Below are positions 25,355 to 35,795 of a stretch of DNA of 64,000 bases, piece by piece. The notes beneath the pieces are model-generated. The model saw only the letters and a list, made by a program, of their open reading frames with translations, made no database searches and was not told the origin of the DNA. The translations under genes were made by a program, and so were the position numbers. The stretch's first letter is position 1; the number at the start of each line of letters is the position of its first letter. Source of the DNA: Anisus vortex (taxonomy: Eukaryota > Mollusca > Gastropoda > Planorbidae); NCBI GenBank assembly GCA_949126835.1, contig OX421492.1, positions 39,018,886-39,082,885 on the forward strand, written 5' to 3'.

Positions 25355-25440
25355 CTAGAACAGTCTTTATTTGGATCACGTGACTAACTTAAAATGTCGC
25401 GTTTAGAAAAGTCTTTATTTTGAACACGTGACAAGCATAG
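25355..25440. repeat. Imperfect ~57-bp direct repeat
   Basis: Two modules, AGTCTTTATTTGGATCACGTGAC and AGTCTTTATTTTGAACACGTGAC (each split across its middle), share a CACGTG palindrome. Too short to classify. Confidence 0.5.
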
Positions 25441-25520
25441 AATATAATGAGTTGGAAAACATTATTGTTATTGTATAACAGGAAACGGTGGGTTTGTCTT
25501 GGCTACACCAGTTAGTGTTC

Positions 25521-25523
<3 letters not shown>

Positions 25524-25596
<73 letters not shown>
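25524..25596. repeat. (TG)n microsatellite
   Basis: Pure TG tract of about 70 bp. Confidence 0.97.
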
Positions 25597-26225
25597 AGGG
25601 AGATAGAATTCCTGGGTTGGGTAAGTGGGGGGCGGGGGGAGGCGGGGCTATCTCTACCTGTCTTTAAGTCTACAAATGCCAGAAACGGAAGTTTCGTTTT
25701 TATCTTCGCCGAACAAACGATTGTACACATCATAGTTTCTTGTGTTATTCTGCCCATGTATATGCTATTTATTTTTCTAAAAGCTTACTTGAGCTAAGCT
25801 ACTGTCTTTGTACAACGGAAATGCTTCCATTTATATTCATCAGAATATATAAACAAACTACTTTTCCTCTACGATACGCCTGCTTGTTTGTGGACAAGCG
25901 TAGAACGCAATCGTCTCCTGTATATAGAAAAATCATTATGAACTTATAATAAACGTATAAATTACTTTCTTATCTAATAAAAAAATGTACTAAGGCCTAC
26001 AAACGGAGAAAAACAACAAACCATCTCTAAGCTCTCATTAAACCAAGGTTGTATCATGGGTAAATATTTATTGACCAAATGTTCCACCCCACCCCCACCA
26101 CACTCCAGCCTCAGCCCACTACACAATACTCTGCTTTCTATTGTTCCTTTTTTTTTTATCTCGGATTATATCGCCTGGAGTTTTTGTTGAACAAGTGATG
26201 ATTGTCCATCGTACGTTCAAGTCTA
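25597..26225. other. No recognisable feature
   Basis: Spacer. No domain-bearing frame. Confidence 0.45.
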
Positions 26226-27526
26226 GTATTCTCTTGCTCGTTATAAGCACCATGATTGATTCTAATGTTCTCCCTCTCTAAGCGCCATGATTAATTCTAG
26301 TGTTCTCTCTCCGAGCGTCATGATTAATTCTAGTCTTCTCTCTCTGTGTGCCATGATTGATTCTAGTTTTTTTCTCTCTCTCTCTGTGTTCCATGATTGA
26401 TTCTAGTCTTCTCTATCTGTCACCATGATTGATTCTAGTGTACTCTCTGGGTGCCATGATTGATTCTAGTGTCCTACTATCTCTCTGGGTGCCATGCTTG
26501 ATTCTAGTGTTCTCTCTCTGTGCGCCATGATTGATTCTAGTCTTCTCTCTCTGTGTGACATGATTGATTCTATTGTTCTTTGTCTCCCTCTCTGAGCGCC
26601 ATGATTGAGTCTAGTGTCCTCTCTCTGTGCGCCATGATATATTCTAGTCTTCTCTCTCTGTGTGCCATGATTGATTCTAGTCTTCTCTCTCTGTGTGCCA
26701 TGATTGATTCTAGTGTTCGCTCTCTGTGCGCCATGATTGATTCTAGTCTTCTCAATCTGTATGCCATGATTGATTCTAGTGTTCTCTCTCTATATAACAT
26801 GATTGATTCTAGTGTTCTCTCTCTGTGCGCCATGATTGATTCTAGTGTTCGCTCTCTGTGCGCCATGATTGATTCTAGTCTTCTCAATCTGTATGCCATG
26901 ATTGATTCTAGTGTTCTCTCTCTGTGTGCCATGATTGATTCTAGTGTTTACTCTCTGTTTGCCATGATTGATTCTAGTCTTCTCAATATGTATGCCATGA
27001 TTGATTCTAGTGTTCTCTCTCTGTATAACATGATTGATTCTAGTGTTCTCTCTCTGTGCGCCAAGATTGATTCTAGTGTTCGCTCTCTGTGCGCCATGAT
27101 TGATTATAATGTTCTCTCTCTGTGCGCCATGATTGATTCTAGTGTTCGCTCTCTGTGCGCCATGATTGATTATAGTGTTCTCTCTCTGTATAACATGATT
27201 GATTCTAGTGTTCTCTCTCTGTGCGCCATGATTGATTCTAGTGTTCGCTCTTTGTCCACCATGATTGATTCTAGTCTTCTCTGTGCGCCATGATTGATTC
27301 TAGTGTTTCTCTCTGTCCACCATGATTGATTCTAGTTTTCTTTGTCTCCCACTTTGTGCGCCTTGATTGAATATAGTGTTTTCTCTTTGTGTGCCATGAT
27401 TTATTCTAGTCTTCTCTCTCTGTGCTCCATGATTGATTATAGTGTTATCTTTCTTTGAGTCATGATTGATTCTAGTCTTCTCTCTCTGTATGCCATGATT
27501 GATTCTAGTGTTCTCTCTCTGTCCAC
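26226..27526. repeat. ~33-bp minisatellite, left part
   Basis: About 40 units of GCCATGATTGATTCTAGTGT plus TCTCTCTCTGTGC. Some higher-order patterning is visible (alternating CTGTGCGCC, CTGTATGCC and CTATATAAC variants). The array gives a 237-codon plus frame and a 120-codon minus frame that are repeat artefacts. It is interrupted at 27526 by the LTR retrotransposon and resumes at 35796. Confidence 0.95.
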
Positions 27527-28915
27527 TGTCACGATGTGGCAATTGAGAGGGGGGTAGTAATGGCTGGTCGTCTTAGAGATATGAGGTGCCGATGCTGTAG
27601 TTGACCTAGAATATTTATTTGTTCTCTACTGGCTCGTTTAGATGTTATTAAACACACACAAACAGACAGTTCTAAGTTAGGCAAGCAAGTCTCTGGTTAC
27701 GTTTCAGGTGTTTATTTATGATTCAAATTCAATATCCAATGATGAGATACACATACTAACATGCAGGGGAGATATAATGCTTGAGATATATGCACAGGAA
27801 CGTCTAACACTCAATATACTGTGTTGTTGCGGAATCCAAGTTTAGGCTACGTAACTATAATGAGGGAATTACGATTACTGGCTAAGTATCTGCAAGTCCA
27901 AGTAACAATTCGGGAGCTAGACCAAAACGATGTGTCTAGCTCGGGAGCTGGGGGAGATCTGCTTTAGTTTAGTTGGGCGGGCTTTTTCGTGAGCATTAGT
28001 CACCTGACCCAAGGTTAATTTGGTTGGCTTACATTTAATTACATCCTATTCTCATTGGCTAGATTGAATATACATTTGCATAAGAAAAGCTTATTGGAGC
28101 CAAAAATGGAATGGGGGTCGGGGTTGCGAGGGCGAAAAGGGGGGGGAGGTCTAGATGAAAGACAATTGATACAGACGTCATGCTGAGTGGGGGAATTTAT
28201 CTCCCTTTGGTAGAATTTTAAGTAGTTAACTCAAGTGGCTGGGGGGGGGGGTTCGGACGAGAATTAGTTATATGTGTGCGAACTGGGTTCTCTGGTCAAC
28301 GCTCAGGGAATGACCGTCTCAAAGCAATTGCATAACATGCCGCTAAGCTGAGGGGATATAAAAGGGGGTGGGGGTGGCGGGGACGCGAGGAGGAGGGGGT
28401 GAGTGAGGGATCGAGTAATGACTCGCTCAGGGAACGACCGTCTCAAAGCAATTGCATAACGTGCCGCTAAGCTGAGGGGATATAAGGGGGGGGTGGCGGG
28501 GGCGCGAAGAGGAGGGGGTGAGTGAGGGATCGAGTAATGACTGTCTACACATGCGTTAAAATAGCACAAGATATAAATACATTAAGACATGATATGAATA
28601 CATTAATATAGCATAGGATAAAATATATACATTCTAACTAACACATTCGTACCCATTCAACCAAGATGTAGTACCAAGTTGATCGTATTAGTCAGTAGAC
28701 TCTGAATTTGGGCGTAGTACAAGAGTATAGTGAAGGGTAGAGAAACAGGTGAGAAAGAGTGATGGGGAGATGTAATTGCGTAGGGGAGGGAGAAGATAGT
28801 GACGTCAGACTAACCTTCTCTCTATTCTAGCTAACTTAAGCTAATCTAAGGTTCTAGTTATACACTGCTATCTATCTAAGTGCTAATAGTCACGATTAAA
28901 TCCAGAATTGTGACA
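27527..28915 (-). repeat. LTR (3' LTR in transcript sense)
   Basis: 1389 bp. On the plus strand it begins TGTCACGATGTGGCAATTGA and ends CCAGAATTGTGACA. It contains a tandem duplication of about 120 bp (28300-28423 and 28424-28542) carrying GATATAA boxes and G-rich runs. AATAAA motifs on the minus strand near 27610 and 27710 may serve as polyadenylation signals. Confidence 0.96.
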
Positions 28916-28959
28916 TCCCTCCGGGCCAATTTGGAATACACGTGAGAGTGGATTCATAC

Positions 28960-30654
28960 CTAATTTACTGAGTCTGAGGCCGGGGTTTGAGTGGTGTCGG
29001 TGGGGCTTGAGTCAGGGGCGGGATCTAAGTCAGAGTACCGGGACAGGAAATCTGCGAGATGGTGTTCCTTCCCGGACTGGTAGATGGTCTGGAAGCTGTA
29101 CTGTGACAGGGTGAGGGAGTACCTCATTAACCTTCTGTTTAGGTTTTTTGCGCATGCGAGAAACGTGAGGGGTTGGTGGTCTGTGTGGAGGATAAAATGG
29201 CGACCGTATAGGTATACGTGGAACTTCTCAATTCCAAACACAAGAGCCCAACATTCTAGCTCAGAAGTACTGTAATTCATCTGGGTGGCGTTGAGCTTAC
29301 GCGAGGCATATGCTACGGGAAACAGCATATTATCGTGCTCCGGGTCGGGTTGTAGCAGGGCCGCGCCGACGGCGCGTCCACTAGCGTCGCACTTCAATAC
29401 GTAGGGGCGGGTCGGGTCAGGCAGACGGAGTATGGGTTTACTAGTGAGAGCAGCCTTCAGCTGGTCGAACGCTAGCTGGCATTCTGTTGACCAGGTGACT
29501 TTTTCCGGGAGGTTTTTCCGCGTCAAGTCTGTTAAAGGGGCCGCGATGCTATTGTATTGCGGTATGAACTTTTGGTAATACCCTGTTAATCCTAGGAGGG
29601 ACCTTATACCTGATTTGGTGGTGGGCTGAGGGGCTAACTTAATTTTCTCTACTTTGGTTTCGTCTGGCATTATTTTGTTCTTTTCGATCATGTGACCTAA
29701 GAATTTCAGTTTATTGAAACCTACCATGCATTTCGACGGCCTGGCGGTTAGGCCGGTTTCGCGGAGTCTAGCTAGTAGAGCGGTTATCGTTTCCACATGT
29801 TCTGCCCAGGTGGGCGTGGCTATCAAGATGTCATCCACGAAGTGGGTGATCCCAGGTCGGTCAATTGGCTGGATCAGTTTTCGCATCATGTGAGTGAACA
29901 CGGAGGGGGAATTGTTTAGGCCAAAGGGGACGGTTTGGAATTCGAAGTGGCCTTGGTCGGTGGTAAAGGCGAGGTAAGGGCGGCACTTCTCTTCCACTTC
30001 TATTTGGAAGAACCCCTTGCTAAGGTCAAACTTGGAAAAGTATTGAGCGTTGCTCAGTTTTGAAAATAGTGAATCAGGGTCTGGCATGGGCTCGACTTGA
30101 AATTCAGTGACTGCGTTTAACCGGCGGAAATCTACGCACATGCGGTGAGATCCGTCTGATTTCTTTACTAATACTATCGGCGCATTGTATGGGGAGGTTG
30201 AACTCGCGATGATGTTATGGGCTAACAGATAATTGATTTCTTTCTCAATGACGTCCAGTTTGGCGTGGGGCATAGCATATGGCTTGACCGTAATGGGTCG
30301 CGGGTCCGTGACTTTCATGGTGAACGTCTCTAAGTTAGTACGTCCTGGGGTGTCAGTTAGCACATCTGAGTGTGAGGAAAGTAAGTTTTTGACTGTTTTG
30401 ATCTGTTCAGGGGTTAAGAGGGGACAGATTCCTACGTCATCCATGGTTTCTCCCTTATGTAAGGGAAACGCGGTCGGTGAGTCATCGGCTTCTGTTTCTT
30501 CCGCGATGGCGGTTGCTACAAGGGGCGTATCGTCGAGTGGGCGTTCGAGGTATTGTTTTAGCAGGTTGATGTGGAACAGTTTGTCTTTGTTTCCGACTTT
30601 GATGAGGTAGTTAGTGCCTGAGAGCTTTTTTGTAACTTTTTTGTAACCTCCATG
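28960..30654 (-). CDS. pol (RT-RH): Reverse transcriptase and RNase H region of the LTR element
   Basis: The frame is open from 30654 to the stop at 28960, with the first ATG at 30444. Before that ATG it encodes the end of the integrase C-terminal domain (GNKDKLFHINLLKQYLER), so the ATG is not a natural start. From the ATG: RT with SPYNAPIVLVKKSDGSHRM (about residues 84-102), FSKFDLSKGFFQIEV (136-150), VPFGLNNSP (172-180) and the catalytic FVDDILIA (202-209). The thumb/connection follows (LTGYYQKFIPQYN). RNase H has CDAS (352-355), the SELE region (394-397) and TDHQPL (421-426). Length and motifs are typical of a Ty3/gypsy element. The frame overlaps the preceding gag-integrase frame by 44 nt in a different phase. 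It copies the element RNA into DNA. Confidence 0.95.
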   Translation of the reverse strand, partial: HGGYKKVTKKLSGTNYLIKVGNKDKLFHINLLKQYLERPLDDTPLVATAIAEETEADDSPTAFPLHKGETMDDVGICPLLTPEQIKTVKNLLSSHSDVLTDTPGRTNLETFTMKVTDPRPITVKPYAMPHAKLDVIEKEINYLLAHNIIASSTSPYNAPIVLVKKSDGSHRMCVDFRRLNAVTEFQVEPMPDPDSLFSKLSNAQYFSKFDLSKGFFQIEVEEKCRPYLAFTTDQGHFEFQTVPFGLNNSPSVFTHMMRKLIQPIDRPGITHFVDDILIATPTWAEHVETITALLARLRETGLTARPSKCMVGFNKLKFLGHMIEKNKIMPDETKVEKIKLAPQPTTKSGIRSLLGLTGYYQKFIPQYNSIAAPLTDLTRKNLPEKVTWSTECQLAFDQLKAALTSKPILRLPDPTRPYVLKCDASGRAVGAALLQPDPEHDNMLFPVAYASRKLNATQMNYSTSELECWALVFGIEKFHVYLYGRHFILHTDHQPLTFLACAKNLNRRLMRYSLTLSQYSFQTIYQSGKEHHLADFLSRYSDLDPAPDSSPTDTTQTPASDSVN

Positions 30655-33501
30655 CTAACTGGAGTTTGTTGTAAGAGGAGGGGAGGAGCAGTAGTGCCTT
30701 ATCGCCCGGAGCCAGAGAGCGTTCTTTGGCCCGCCGATTGTATAGTTTCTCCTGTTTCTCCCTCTCCTTGGCTAAGTGTTTTGAGGCGATAGTGTGGACA
30801 GTGTTAAGCCTAGCCTTTAAGTTGTTGATGTAGGCGTGGACGGAGAGTTCTTCGGGATGCGGGGAAGGATTAGTCCAGGCGCGCTTGAGGAGTTCTAGAG
30901 GCCCACGGGGTTGGGAACCGAATAGCATCTCATAGGGGGTGTAGCCTAGAGTAGAATGGGGGGTGGACCGATATGCGAATAAGGCTGTGGGGAGGAGTGT
31001 GTCCCACTCATCCAGAGGGCCATCGACGGTTTTCTTTAACAGCCCGATTAAAGTTTGGTTAAAACGTTCGACTAGCCCATTGCATTGAGGGTGGTAGGGG
31101 GAGGATCGGATGTGGGTGGTGTTCATTATGTGCAGCGCTTCTCTCATCAGCGTACCGGTGAATTGGGGCCCGTTATCGGAGAGTAGGACTTCGGGAAACC
31201 CCACTCTCGTGAAAATGGTAAACAGTGCCTCGGCCACGTGTTTCGCGTCCTCTTTCGGCAACGCTACCGCTTCCGGCCAATTGGTGGCCTGACATATCAC
31301 GCAGAGTATGAACCTGTTCTTCTTACGTGTTATGGAAAGTGGCCCGACGAGGTCTACTGACACCCGCTGAAAGGGTGTGTCGGTCACCGGGTGTTTACCT
31401 AACGGTACTGGTTTAGTGTGGTGGGCCTTGGACATGAGCTGGCATTGGTGGCATGACGCTACAAATCGTTTGATCTCATTGTGCATGCCGGGCCAGTGGA
31501 AATAATGGGTGATTTTGTTGATTGTGGACCCTTGCCCTTGGTGACCACCCAGGGTTGAGTCGTGGGCCGCCTCCATTACTTGTCTACGGTAGGGACCGGG
31601 AATGATGAGCTGGTCTCTGACCGATCCGTCAGGGAGGCTGGACCGTCGGAACAGTCGTTTCCCTTTTTGAATAAACGAGTGGGGTTTCGGGGGGTCTGGG
31701 TTTTGACCGACCTTAGCGAACAGTGGGGCCAGGGTCGAGTCTTCCTGTTGGGCCCGCAGGAATTCGTGGGCCGTGGGGGATTCCTCGAGAGGGTGGGGAA
31801 CAGGGTCAGGGTGCGCGCGTGTGGCCACTGAGGCTAGGGGAGGGAGGGGGACATCGGCAAGGTTGACGTATCGTTCCCCCAGGATGACGTCATAGGGTAA
31901 TTTGGCTCGGACTGCTAAGGTAGCCGTGCCAGTGTATGGTTGTGACTTGATGTGAACCTTGGCGGTTGGGAGGGACTCAACTTCTCCCGTTACCACTCTA
32001 TATTGGATTGACTCGCCGGTGTAATCGGAGGGACTCACGAAGGAGGTCTTAGCGAACCCATCGATCTGGCATCCTGAGTCGAGAAGGGCCCTGGCTCTTT
32101 TAGAGTTGATCTCTATATTTCTTTCTGTCTTGGTTTCCGGTTTGTCGGAGGGTGTAAGCGGGGGGGTGTCGGTTTCTGGGTCTTGCGTCCGGGGGGTGTC
32201 CGCAGGGCAAAGGGTGATGGTGTATACTCCTCGGGGGGGGGGGTTCCGGGAGTGATTAGGGCCGGTATGTGCATTAGGCTGTTGCCCAGTGGAGTTACCT
32301 TGTCGAGTCGATTGGGTTTGCCCGGTGCCGGTTTGTGCCCTGGTCGGTTGGTATGGTTGGCCCGCACGTCGGGAGTCTTGAGGGGGCGGGGGGGGTCTGG
32401 GTTGGGGTGGACCCGGTCGGGACGACGGGAAGCTGGTTTGGCTGATTAGTGGGGGAGGGTTGGTGCGGTGGTTGTCCCAGTTATTCCAGGGTGACTGTGG
32501 GTGACCCGGGCGGGACAGATGGCCCGGTGGCCGTGTCGACCTCCCATTTTCCTGTCGGGAAGCGGGATGTGAGAGAGATTTCTCCCGGGGGTGGGACGAT
32601 TCTACCTTGTTGGCTTGCAGAAATCTATCTGCGCTTTGTAGGGAGGAGGGTAACCCTTCGATCCCGTGTTGTATCAGGAAGGCCTTGAGTTTAGGTGTCA
32701 TTTGTGACTCTACCTGCTCAGTCATTAGGAGGGTGACCATACCGTCGAATGACTGCTCGATATTTCCCAACTCAACCCACTTAAGAAGGTAGGATTGTAT
32801 TCGTTCCACGAATCGGGTGTAATTCTCCCCTGGTCGTAGCGTGGACGACCGAAACTTTTTCTGGTAGTGGGACGCGTGCAACTGGTGCCGGTTTAAGAGC
32901 GCGTTTTTCAGTGCAGCGCATGACTCCGTGTCTTCTGGGGCCAGTTTACAGTAAGCCTCGTAGTCCTCTCCTCTCAGAGTGGAGACGAGGATCCTACAAT
33001 GTAATTCTGGGGGGACCTCATTCAACTCCATGCAGTCGCTAAACCGCCGGAGGTAAATGTCAAACTGTTCTAAACGGGGGTCGTGGACGTCGGTCCATAG
33101 AGAAGCCTTTCTGGGGAGGGGATGGTTGGGGGTGGCTGAACTAAATGATGAGGGGGAGTTTGGGTTGTCGTTGTTATCGGGGGCCCTAACACTTGCTGCT
33201 AATTCAGCTAATCTGAATTCGTGTGCCCTGCGTGCTTCCTCGTCTAACCTATGTTTCTCTCTCTCCTCTCTAGCTAATTGTTCTACTCTAAGCCTATCTT
33301 CTCTTTCTAATTGCTTTGCTCTCTCCTCTCTAGCTACCTGTTCTGCTCTCTCCTCTCTAGCTACCTGTTCTAATCTAAGTCTGTCTTGGCCTCATGGGCC
33401 GCTACCTGCTCTACTACGTATTTAGTGATGTCTGAGTCAATGTAGCCTATAGCTATAGCCTCTTCTCTCAACTGCTTACGCAATAGTACACCTTCCGCCA
33501 T
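30611..33501 (-). CDS. gag-pol (PR-INT): Gag, protease and integrase region of the LTR element
   Basis: Likely start ATG at 33501 (MAEGVLLRKQLREEAIAIGY). A one-base deletion near 33390 shifts the frame; the rest is open from there to 30611. Gag begins with a charged coiled-coil (REERAEQVAREERAKQ) and continues with a capsid-like helical part (LEQFDIYLRRFSDC; residues counted from the ATG at 33031: GENYTRFVERIQSYLLKWVE at about 68-87). A proline-rich linker follows at about 165-270. No CCHC knuckle is visible. Protease: ARALLDSGCQ with Asp318, then YDVILG. Integrase: zinc finger His490/His497/Cys527/Cys530, and DDE core Asp560 (SVDLVGP), Asp619 (LLSDNGPQF) and Glu655 (GLVERFNQT). The C-terminal barrel crosses into the next frame. 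Integrase lying upstream of RT is the notable oddity. Confidence 0.94.
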
Positions 33502-34403
33502 AGTAACAGAGTGAGGCGAGATTAAGATACTAGAGGCGGACAGAGATATAGCGAGATAGGAAAGGAAAATATAGGAGGGGTGTTGGGGTTCAGAGTTTAG
33601 CTAACGTAATACAACTCAAAATGGTACTCACCAGACAGCAATTCCAGAATTTTACACACATACACTAACACACGTATATCCAATCATAAAGTTATCGTTT
33701 ATATGGCGCTCGGCGCTGTTGGTGCAGATAACTTCGGGCTGGTTAGGAATTCTCTTTCCCCGTGCCGGGACTGGATTAGCGTTTAATGTTAGTGTCTATT
33801 TTTCCGGGTTTGGATACCGGGAACTACGGCGGGTTCCTACGGGGAGGTTGACAGGGCAGTTGTCGGGTTCTCGGCGGTCTCTAGTTGTCGGGCAGGCTGA
33901 TGCGGCGGCGGTGGGTCTCTCTGCTGACGTCTCGGGTGCCGGTACGTTGATGCGGGGCCAGAGGGTGGCGACCTGGCGGTTGGGGCGGCAAATCTGGCGT
34001 AATGGGGTGGCAAATTTGGTTGCTGGTGTGTCTGGGGTGACGTAGGCTGGGGTGATGTAGGCGTAGGCTGGGGTGGCGTAAGCGTAGGCTGGGGTGTCGT
34101 AGGCGTAGGCTGGGGTGGCGTAAGCGTAGGCTGGGGTGTCGTAGGCGTAGGCTGGGGTGGCGTAAGCGTAGGCTGGGGTGGCGTTGGCTGCGTAAAGTGG
34201 CGAGCCTGGTTTGATGGGTTGATGGATCTGGTTGCTGGCGTTGGGATGACGGGTCTGGTTGCTGGCTTAGAGTCTTTGTGTTGTAGAGAGATGAGCCCCC
34301 ATCCAGGGTCGGTTTCAGAATCGGCGTAGTCCTCGGGTTGTTGCTGTTGACAGTGCGCTGAACGGCTTGAAGTTCAGATAATCCCGGACACGAGGTCCCA
34401 CTT
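33502..34403 (-). other. 5' leader of the LTR element with internal tandem repeat
   Basis: Untranslated region between the upstream LTR and gag. At about 34030-34190 it carries a repeat of GTAGGCTGGGGTGGCGTAAGC-like 18-bp modules in 36-bp pairs. The plus-strand open frame here (33719-34045) is not supported as a gene. Confidence 0.8.
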
Positions 34404-35795
34404 TGTCACGATGTGGCAATTGAGAGGGGGGTAGTAATGGCTGGTCGTCTTAGAGATATGAGGTGCCAATGCTGTAGTTGACCTGGAATATTTATTTGTT
34501 CTCTACTGGCTCGTTTAGATGTTATTAAACACACACAAACAGACAGTTCTAAGTTAGGCAAGCAAGTCTCTGGTTACGTTTCAGGTGTTTATTTATGATT
34601 CAAATTCAATATCCAATGATGAGATACACATACTAACATGCAGGGGAGATATAATGCTTGAGATATATGCACAGGAACGTCTAACACTCAATATACTGTG
34701 TTGTTGCGGAATCCAAGTTTAGGCTACGTAACTATAATGAGGGAATTACGATTACTGGCTAAGTATCTGCAAGTCCAAGTAACAATTCGGGAGCTAGACC
34801 AAAACGATGTGTCTAGCTCGGGAGCTGGGGGAGATCTGCTTTAGTTTAGTTGGGCGGGCTTTTTCGTGAGCATTAGTCACCTGACCCAAGGTTAATTTGG
34901 TTGGCTTACATTTAATTACATCCTATTCTCATTGGCTAGATTGAATATACATTTGCATAAGAAAAGCTTATTGGAGCCAAAAATGGATTGGGGGTCGGGG
35001 TTGCGAGGGCGAAAAGGGGGGGGGAGGTCTAGATGAAAGACAATTGATACAGACGTCATGCTGAGTGGGGGAATTTATCTCCCTTTGGTAGAATTTTAAG
35101 TAGTTAACTCAAGTGGCTGGGGGGGGGGGGTTTCGGACGAGAATTAGTTATATGTGTGCGAACTGGGTTCTCTGGTCAACGCTCAGGGAATGACCGTCTC
35201 AAAGCAATTGCATAACATGCCGCTAAGCTGAGGGGATATAAAAGGGGGTGGGGGTGGCGGGGACGCGAGGAGGAGGGGGTGAGTGAGGGATCGAGTAATG
35301 ACTCGCTCAGGGAACGACCGTCTCAAAGCAATTGCATAACGTGCCGCTAAGCTGAGGGGATATAAGGGGGGGTGGCGGGGGCGCGAAGAGGAGGGGGTGA
35401 GTGAGGGATCGAGTAATGACTGTCTACACATGCGTTAAAATAGCACAAGATATAAATACATTAAGACATGATATGAATACATTAATATAGCATAGGATAA
35501 AATATTATACATTCTAACTAACACATTCGTACCCATTCAACCAAGATGTAGTACCAAGTTGATCGTATTAGTCAGTAGACTCTGAATTTGGGCGTAGTAC
35601 AAGAGTATAGTGAAGGGTAGAGAAACAGGTGAGAAAGAGTGATGGGGAGATGTAATTGCGTAGGGGAGGGAGAAGATAGTGACGTCAGACTAACCTTCTC
35701 TCTATTCTAGCTAACTTAAGCTAATCTAAGGTTCTAGTTATACACTGCTATCTGTCTAAGTGCTAATAGTCACGATTAAATCCAGAATTGTGACA
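34404..35795 (-). repeat. LTR (5' LTR in transcript sense)
   Basis: 1392 bp, nearly identical to 27527-28915. Visible differences include two substitutions in the first 120 bp, one near 34987, one near 35754, a 1-bp difference near 35504 and poly-G length changes. It contains the same ~120-bp tandem duplication (35180-35303 and 35304-35421) and should hold the promoter. Confidence 0.96.

Larger units (their letters stand above)
27527..35795 (-). mobile_element. LTR retrotransposon, Ty3/gypsy-type RT with integrase-first (Gmr1-like) order
   Basis: 8.27-kb element read on the minus strand. It is bounded by TG..CA LTRs and by the 5-bp direct repeat TCCAC (27522-27526 and 35796-35800). In transcript direction: LTR (35795-34404), leader with tandem repeats, gag, protease, integrase, reverse transcriptase, RNase H, LTR (28915-27527). 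The sequence after the first LTR, read on the minus strand, is AAG then TGGGACCTCGTGTCCGGGAT. This starts with TGG as a tRNA primer-binding site should. A short purine run (GGAGGGA) precedes the second LTR. The two LTRs differ by only a handful of substitutions plus homopolymer length changes, so insertion was recent. Two single-base frame disruptions exist in the coding region. Confidence 0.96.

Noticed and set aside
26570..27293. Long plus and minus open frames across the 33-bp array
   Set aside because: Artefact of repeat unit length; both strands are open and the array is broken by a transposon.
28355..28366. Plus-strand TATAAAAGG box as a promoter opposite to the retrotransposon
   Set aside because: It is part of the LTR tandem unit; no plus-strand gene follows. 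Orientation cannot be judged from a near-palindromic TATA.
33719..34045. 108-codon plus-strand frame in the retrotransposon leader
   Set aside because: Antisense to the element, compositionally biased (Gly/Val/Arg), and partly within tandem repeats.
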